The position numbers were made by a program, and so were the translations under genes. From Pancytospora philotis (lineage: Eukaryota > Microsporidia), in NCBI GenBank assembly GCA_023647555.1, contig JALRLY010000191.1:1-10104 (forward strand): a stretch of DNA of 10,104 bases, in the 5' to 3' direction. This document shows, one piece after another, positions 5,411 through 10,104 of the stretch. The notes beneath the pieces are model-generated. The model had not been told where the DNA came from, did no database searches, and worked only from the letters and a program-made list of their open reading frames with translations. Position 1 is the first letter of the stretch, and the number at the start of each line of letters is the position of its first letter.

Positions 5411-6589
5411 CACAGCAGCCTTGTCAGATGGGCTCTCAAGCTACAGGACTTTGCCTTCACCCCCGAGTACATAAGAGGTGAAGATAGCGCTGCCGACGGT
5501 CTCAGCAGACCTATCCGCGCAGTCCGCAATGAGGCGTCTAACCTGACCATCCCATCTGTCGCTCACCGCAACGACATCCTTAAGGAATACTACCTCATTT
5601 CCGGTCACGGCTCCTCTGCGACCCTCAAGTTCCTCATCTCAAGCAAATACTCGTGGCCCGGCATGACCCGAGATATTGAGTTCTTCTGCACAAACCGCCT
5701 AACCTGCCAGAGAGCCCAAGGGCCACGCATCAACGCCAAGAACCGCGTAATTTCCGTCGAAGGACCCAACCAGCTCTGGACCTGCGACATCCTTGGCAGA
5801 CTGCCTACTACAGGCTCCAGAAAGAAATTCATACTTGTTGCTATAGACAGCTTCACTAAATGGATCGAATCCAAAGCCATTCCCTCCAAGGATGCCGAAT
5901 CCGTCGCCAGAGCTCTTGACGAGATCATCATCCGCAAACACGGAACTCCCGAGCGCATACTTTCCGACAGTGGTTGCGAATTCAACAACAGCTTATGCAA
6001 GGGTCTAGCCGTTGAACATGGATTCACTTGGGAATTCAGCTCGCCCGGCTATCACGAGATCACAGGCGCCGCCGAGAGAGCTATCCAGACCCTCTTCCAG
6101 AAGATCCGCAGACTTGCCAACCTTTCACCGCGCTGCTGGGATAAGGTCCTCAGCAAAGCCACATATGCTACCGACATCTCCCCATCATGCAGCACCGGCG
6201 CTAGCCCTTTCATTCTCAAAACCTTCAAAGATCCACTGATTCCCATCGACTCGATAACGAAAGCCCACTGCTAGCACTATTCACCTCAGAAGCTGCTAGC
6301 AGACCGAAACGCGATATTCCTAGCTTACGCTCCGACTAATATTAAAAAGGGCAAAACTACGTGTCCCTACAATCTATATTCAGGCGATCCCGTCCTCTGC
6401 TACAAAGAGGTACTAGGGGATGAATTCAGAGCACGCTGGAACGGTGGCTTCACCATCACCAGACTAATCTCTCCAGATGCATACGAAGTTTCCAACAGCA
6501 CCAAAAGCTTCTGTCTCAACAAAACCCATGCGAAACTAATGCCCGCGAATATGGTTTCCCCTTCCGACCGAGATGTCGCAATGATCTGA
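5411..6589 (+). pseudogene. G1 pol fragment: RNase H end, integrase and C-terminal domain
   Basis: G1 resumes with SSLVRWALKLQDFAFTPEYIRGEDS and AADGLSRP, the end of RNase H. The integrase zinc domain is damaged: the first histidine is Tyr (5591-5593) and one cysteine is Arg (5696-5698). The second His (5606-5608) and last Cys (5705-5707) remain. The catalytic triad is intact: D at 5786-5788, D at 5966-5968 and E at 6074-6076, with 35 residues between the last two. A TAG at 6272-6274 interrupts the frame. The same frame continues with YSPQKLLADRNAIFLAYAP and a GPY/F-like module (YSGDPVLCYKEV to KTHAKLM) to the TGA at 6587-6589. The single stop is a simple nonsense change. An apparent ATG at 5330 lies in the Tc1 insert and is not genuine. 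Confidence 0.88.
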
Positions 6590-6669
6590 TCATTCTATGA
6601 TAGTGATCTCATTATTGTTTATTAATAGCAATATTCGTTGAGACGATTGACATCATCTCACAGAAAAGC

Positions 6670-6676
6670 TATATAA
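6670..6676 (+). promoter_or_regulatory. TATA box of the LTR-like region
   Basis: TATATAA followed by G, 163 bases upstream of the G2 ATG and 22 bases upstream of AATAAA. Probable transcription start is near 6700. Confidence 0.55.
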
Positions 6677-6697
6677 GCGTGGACTTTCTCCATATGC

Positions 6698-6703
6698 AAT
6701 AAA
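6698..6703 (+). promoter_or_regulatory. Polyadenylation signal of the LTR-like region
   Basis: AATAAA just downstream of the TATA box, as in short LTRs where cleavage follows shortly after the start of R. Confidence 0.5.
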
Positions 6704-6723
6704 TGACTGAGCCTGCCATTCCG

Positions 6724-6739
6724 TCTTGTCTTGACAAGA
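6724..6739 (+). repeat. Perfect hairpin in the LTR-like region
   Basis: TCTTGTC-TT-GACAAGA, a 7-bp stem. A second stem, GGGGA (6755-6759) with TCCCC (6768-6772), follows. Both lie in the expected U5/leader RNA. Confidence 0.6.
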
Positions 6740-6838
6740 TTTACTAAGTTTATCGGGGACCTAGCTATCCCCTCATTAAGAACAGTTGTGCTACTGTCGC
6801 AACGGGCGTTTAGCTACGTGCAAAATTTACCCCATTCG

Positions 6839-9800
6839 ATGAGCGATAATAAATTCTCATTCGACATGGCGTCAATGGTGACTCAAGCGGTTCCGACCTA
6901 TAACGGCGAACCGCAGAGCGACGTAAACGTTTGGATCCGAGACTTTGAGATGATGATGCTAGTCTCGAGAATTCCGAACGAGGATATCCCCCGTGCCGCG
7001 ATAATGGCATTGAGAGGGCAGGCGCTATCGTGGGCCTCTGACTTCCTTCAGCGTGTGGAGGTCATTGAATGGCCAGGATTGAGGAGGGCGATGGAGTCTC
7101 GCTTCAACTCCACGAAGCGCTGTGATAAAATTTTGCATCGGTTTACGTATGCAAAACCGTCGCAGTCCGCAGACGAGTACGAAACTCTTCTGAAGGACGC
7201 GGCGGCGTTAGTTAACATTAAGCTACTTACAACGGAGCATGCCATTAAGAGCATCATCACGAAGGCACCCCAGGCCATAAGAGCCACCTTGTGGTCGAGA
7301 CAAAGTGAAGACAAAAGTTGGGATCGGTTCATGCAAGAAGCATACGATTTATCATGGGTTGCTTTCCCGGAACGCGCGGAAGAAGCACAGGTGGTGCTCG
7401 AGTCGCGTCGGTCGTTCAACCTCGCGCCGATAGTGAGCAAGAAGCAGAAACAGGCGACGAAGCAATTTTACTGCAAATGGCATGGGAATAACTCGACGCA
7501 CGAGACCGTCAAGTGCTTTACCATTAAGCGAGCGAGAGCATTAGGAATGGCTTTCCCATCAGAGGCGAATGCAATCGAGGAGTTCGAATTAAATCTTGAG
7601 CCGTATGCTGTATTGCGTTTAGGAGTCGGTAAAACGAACCCTTTTAAAACGACAGCACAAATAGGCGGACTCGCGGTTAAGGCGCTCCTCGATACTGGAG
7701 CAGATGTTTCGGTGATTAATAAAGCCCATGTCCCAGCGGGATCGAGACTAGTACCGACAAATCGGAAAGTAGTGGCCGCAAATGGGGCTCCACTGAAACT
7801 CGTGGGGCAGATACAGGATCTCTTGATAGTACTAGGAACAAAACGGATACTGATCGATGTATTAGTGGCAGAGCTAGAGCCGAGGTACGCAGTTATCGGT
7901 GCTGATGCACTGTCGAAATACCCCGAGATTCTCAAAGAAGCTACCAGTAAGGCCGAGATGCAGCTGATGCCTCAAAAGCAGAAGCAGCTAGCGGTGGTCA
8001 CAGAAGAACCACTAATTGAGAAGTTTGACCAGATCTGTCGCAGTGAGATTTCAAGAGAGTCCATATGCACGGCTATTGAGCATAGTATCGAGACGGGAAC
8101 AGCTAAGCCCATTGCGCAAAGAAGCTCTCGGGTACCGGTCAATTATGAACAGGCCATTGATACAGAGATAGCGAAGAGCCTAACGCTCGGGATAATTGCC
8201 CCGTCGACGAGCCCATGGTGTGCGCGGATCGTACCGGTGCCCAAGAAAGATGGGGCACTGAGAATCTGTGTGGATTATCGAGCACTTAATCAGATCACGC
8301 TTAAGGACAACTATCAAATGCCGCGCATAGATGATATTCTAGATTCATTAGCTCAAGCGAGAGTGTTCACAACACTCGACGCAACCTCGGGATACCATCA
8401 GATCGCGCTGACGCAGGAAAGCAGGGCGAAAACAGCATTCAGCTGGAAGAACGGACATTACGAGTTCAACCGTATGCCATTCGGACTGTGCAATGCACCT
8501 GCGACGTTCCAGCGGGCGATGGACATGATATTCAGGAACGAACTTGGCATATTTGTGCGACCATACCTGGATGACATTGTAGTCTACTCAAAGACGGCAG
8601 AAGAGCATCGGGAGCACTTAGAGATCATCCTGGGGCGTCTTAAAGCAGCGGGAATCGTGCTGAATAAGAAGAAATGTGTGATCGGGCAGCCAGCAGTCAA
8701 GCTCCTTGGTAATATTGTGACTGAAGGGAAGGTGATGTCCGACCCAGAAAAGGTGAAGGCAATCGAAGAGTGCGAGCGGCCAACAACACTGAGAGAGCTG
8801 AGGTCATTTCTAGGCCTAGCGAACTACTGTCGTGAGTACATAAGGCAGTTCGCTCACATCGCCGCACCACTGTTTGAGCTGTTGAAAGGTGGGTCCAAGG
8901 ATAGCGTCAAAGCAATAGCATGGTCAGACGCGGCAAGTCAAAGTTTCGAGGAGATTAAGCAAGCTATTAAGACGCAGACAGAACGAGCGCAGCCTGACTT
9001 TTCTAGAGAGTTCGTCGTCGTGACCGACGCTTCGAATCGTGCGGTTGGCGGAATTCTGGCTCAGGAGGATGAGAAGGGTGGTATGAGAATGATCTATGCA
9101 TTCAGCAAGACACTCAACCAGGCACAGAAGAACTACTCGACTACAGACAAAGAACTCTTGGCTATTGTACTAGTGGTGCAACACTTCCGACACTATCTCC
9201 TGGGTAGACATTTCAATCTGTACACCGACCATCGGGCACTCGCATACCTTTGGGAAGCAGCCGACCCTTCAAGCAGGCTCTGCAGATGGGCGCTAAGCTT
9301 ACAGGAGTATGATTTCACACCGATTTACATCAAGGGGGAAACCAACGCGGCCGATTTTCTGAGCAGGGCAGTACCGGCAGATAAGCCGGCCGCCATAGCC
9401 GCATTGGGCAGTAGCGAGCTTACTGAAGAGGAACGCAGGGAGATTTTACAGGAATATCATTTAGCTCTTGGACACGGCTCGGCCAACAACATGAAGTTCG
9501 CCATTAAGGAGAAGTATGGTTGGAGCTCTATGATGCGCGACATTGAGGAGTACTGCAAGTCGTGTGCGATATGCACCAGAGGGGGTCTCGAACGTGTGAA
9601 CACCAAGAATAAAGTGATCGTGACTACGAGACCAAACGAGTGCTGGGAGTGTGACGTGATTGGGCGGCTGGTAGAGACGAACCGTGCTGAGAAATTTATC
9701 TTTGTAGCGATCGACCACTATTCAAAGTGGACCGAAGCGCGTGCTATCGAAAACAAGGATAAAGAGACGATCCTCAGGGCAGTCAAAGAGCTTATAATCG

Positions 9801-10104
9801 AGAAGCATGGCATCCCTACTAAAATTATTTCAGACGTAGGGACAGAGTTCAACAATGCATTACTGCTAAGAGAGATGGAAGCTCGAGGCATCCAGTGGAT
9901 ATTCGCCTCCCCGGACCACCACCAGACGATCGGTGCAGTCGAGCGTGTCAATCAGACACTGTTTGGCAAGCTTAAAAAGTTGACCAACTTCGGCGAAATC
10001 AGTTGGAACGACCGTCTTGAACAAGCGACCAAAGCAGTGAACATGTCTTTCCACAGAGGCCTCCGTACGTCCCCGTATATTTTCAAGCATGGATATCTTC
10101 CTGA
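6839..10104 (+). CDS. gag-pol: Ty3/gypsy Gag-Pol polyprotein G2, intact but cut by the window edge
   Basis: A single frame of 1088 codons without a stop, running off the right edge. It directs retrotransposition: particle formation, processing, reverse transcription and integration. ATG 6839 is the first methionine after an in-frame TGA at 6704. Gag (~1-260) ends with a zinc knuckle of C-x2-H-x5-H-x4-C type (C212, H215, H221, C226). The protease has D285-T-G. The reverse transcriptase has D514 in TTLDATSGY and YLDD (576-579). RNase H has D730, E772 and D797. The integrase zinc domain is H874, H879, C908, C911, and the catalytic triad is D939, D999, E1035 with 35 residues between the last two. 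Every catalytic residue expected is present. By comparison with G1 about 118 codons and a 3' LTR should follow. Gag and Pol share one frame, so no frameshift signal is needed between them. Confidence 0.95.
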   Translation, partial: MSDNKFSFDMASMVTQAVPTYNGEPQSDVNVWIRDFEMMMLVSRIPNEDIPRAAIMALRGQALSWASDFLQRVEVIEWPGLRRAMESRFNSTKRCDKILHRFTYAKPSQSADEYETLLKDAAALVNIKLLTTEHAIKSIITKAPQAIRATLWSRQSEDKSWDRFMQEAYDLSWVAFPERAEEAQVVLESRRSFNLAPIVSKKQKQATKQFYCKWHGNNSTHETVKCFTIKRARALGMAFPSEANAIEEFELNLEPYAVLRLGVGKTNPFKTTAQIGGLAVKALLDTGADVSVINKAHVPAGSRLVPTNRKVVAANGAPLKLVGQIQDLLIVLGTKRILIDVLVAELEPRYAVIGADALSKYPEILKEATSKAEMQLMPQKQKQLAVVTEEPLIEKFDQICRSEISRESICTAIEHSIETGTAKPIAQRSSRVPVNYEQAIDTEIAKSLTLGIIAPSTSPWCARIVPVPKKDGALRICVDYRALNQITLKDNYQMPRIDDILDSLAQARVFTTLDATSGYHQIALTQESRAKTAFSWKNGHYEFNRMPFGLCNAPATFQRAMDMIFRNELGIFVRPYLDDIVVYSKTAEEHREHLEIILGRLKAAGIVLNKKKCVIGQPAVKLLGNIVTEGKVMSDPEKVKAIEECERPTTLRELRSFLGLANYCREYIRQFAHIAAPLFELLKGGSKDSVKAIAWSDAASQSFEEIKQAIKTQTERAQPDFSREFVVVTDASNRAVGGILAQEDEKGGMRMIYAFSKTLNQAQKNYSTTDKELLAIVLVVQHFRHYLLGRHFNLYTDHRALAYLWEAADPSSRLCRWALSLQEYDFTPIYIKGETNAADFLSRAVPADKPAAIAALGSSELTEEERREILQEYHLALGHGSANNMKFAIKEKYGWSSMMRDIEEYCKSCAICTRGGLERVNTKNKVIVTTRPNECWECDVIGRLVETNRAEKFIFVAIDHYSKWTEARAIENKDKETILRAVKELIIEKHGIPTKIISDVGTEFNNALLLREMEARGIQWIFASPDHHQTIGAVERVNQTLFGKLKKLTNFGEISWNDRLEQATKAVNMSFHRGLRTSPYIFKHGYLP

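Larger units (their letters stand above)
3295..6589 (+). mobile_element. Degenerate Ty3/gypsy retrotransposon G1 (3' part)
   Basis: Order of remains: protease (from its active site), linker, reverse transcriptase, start of RNase H, inserted Tc1, end of RNase H, integrase and integrase C-terminal domain. This is the Ty3/gypsy gene order. Gag, the start of the protease and the 5' LTR are absent. Compared with the intact G2 element in the same window, roughly 85 RNase H codons are missing around the Tc1 insertion. Coding sense is C- and A-rich, unlike the G/A-rich G2. Confidence 0.88.
6590..6838 (+). promoter_or_regulatory. LTR-like regulatory region and leader between G1 and G2
   Basis: Only 249 bp separate the end of G1 pol from the G2 start codon. 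It contains a TATA box, AATAAA and hairpins in the order of a compact U3-R-U5. I could not define TG...CA borders. There is no TGG-starting primer-binding site between AATAAA and the ATG. It may be the G2 5' LTR, the G1 3' LTR, or a fusion of both. Confidence 0.55.
6590..10104 (+). mobile_element. Ty3/gypsy retrotransposon G2 (5' part, potentially active)
   Basis: A putative 5' LTR/leader plus an intact gag-pol frame. The reverse transcriptase is about 60% identical to G1 by eye, so it is a different lineage and not a duplicate. The 3' end lies outside the window. The left border is uncertain because G1's 3' end occupies the same short interval. Confidence 0.8.

Noticed and set aside
5330..6274. 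314-residue gene starting at 5330
   Set aside because: The first ~27 codons are out-of-phase Tc1 sequence. The genuine gypsy portion begins near 5411 and has no start of its own.
6680..6690. TGG at 6680 as a primer-binding site
   Set aside because: It lies between the TATA box and AATAAA, at or upstream of the probable transcription start. It would not be in the genomic RNA leader after U5.
9461..10090. Overlapping minus-strand open frames of 74-85 codons
   Set aside because: Antisense to the intact G2 integrase, with no recognisable motifs.

Overview
The window is eukaryotic and consists almost entirely of nested or adjoining transposable elements. I see no host gene, rRNA, tRNA, CRISPR array or bacterial operon signal. 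Three classes are present: Ty3/gypsy LTR retrotransposons, Tc1/mariner DNA transposons and a Merlin (IS1016/IS1595-like DDE) transposon. This mix is known from microsporidia and from several invertebrate lineages. The sequence alone does not let me name the organism.

Layout, left to right. (1) 1-134: probable 3' tail of an unidentified retroelement, with AATAAA and a (TTA)8 tract. (2) 131-1065, minus strand: a frameshifted Tc1 transposase with its DD34E triad, losing its C-terminus exactly at the TTA tract. (3) 1259-1351, plus strand: the C-terminal end of another Tc1 transposase. Its TAA stop codon has been split by a ~201-bp TA-flanked MITE (1354-1554). (4) 1558-1851: non-coding, with several short perfect hairpins. 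(5) 1861-2896: a complete Merlin element with 9-bp target duplications, long terminal inverted repeats and an intact 276-codon transposase. (6) ~2946-3294: the 3' remnant of a second Merlin copy, abutting codons of a gypsy protease active site. (7) 3295-6589: a decayed gypsy pol (G1) lacking everything upstream of the protease motif. It is interrupted at 4764 by a Tc1 element with an IR/DR-type 5' end. A deletion then removed the 3' part of that Tc1 together with most of the G1 RNase H. (8) 6590-6838: one compact LTR-like regulatory stretch with a TATA box, AATAAA and hairpins. (9) 6839 to the window end: an uninterrupted gag-pol frame of a second, diverged gypsy element (G2). It has 1088 codons with no stop and runs off the right edge inside the integrase.

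The two apparently functional coding units are the Merlin transposase and the G2 polyprotein. The rest is a datable stack of insertions. G1 was hit by a Merlin copy and by a Tc1, and later lost sequence. The intact Merlin and G2 look youngest. I found no convincing new biological system. The most informative points are the MITE in a stop codon, the intact G2 and Merlin copies, and two diverged gypsy polyproteins separated by only one short LTR-like segment.
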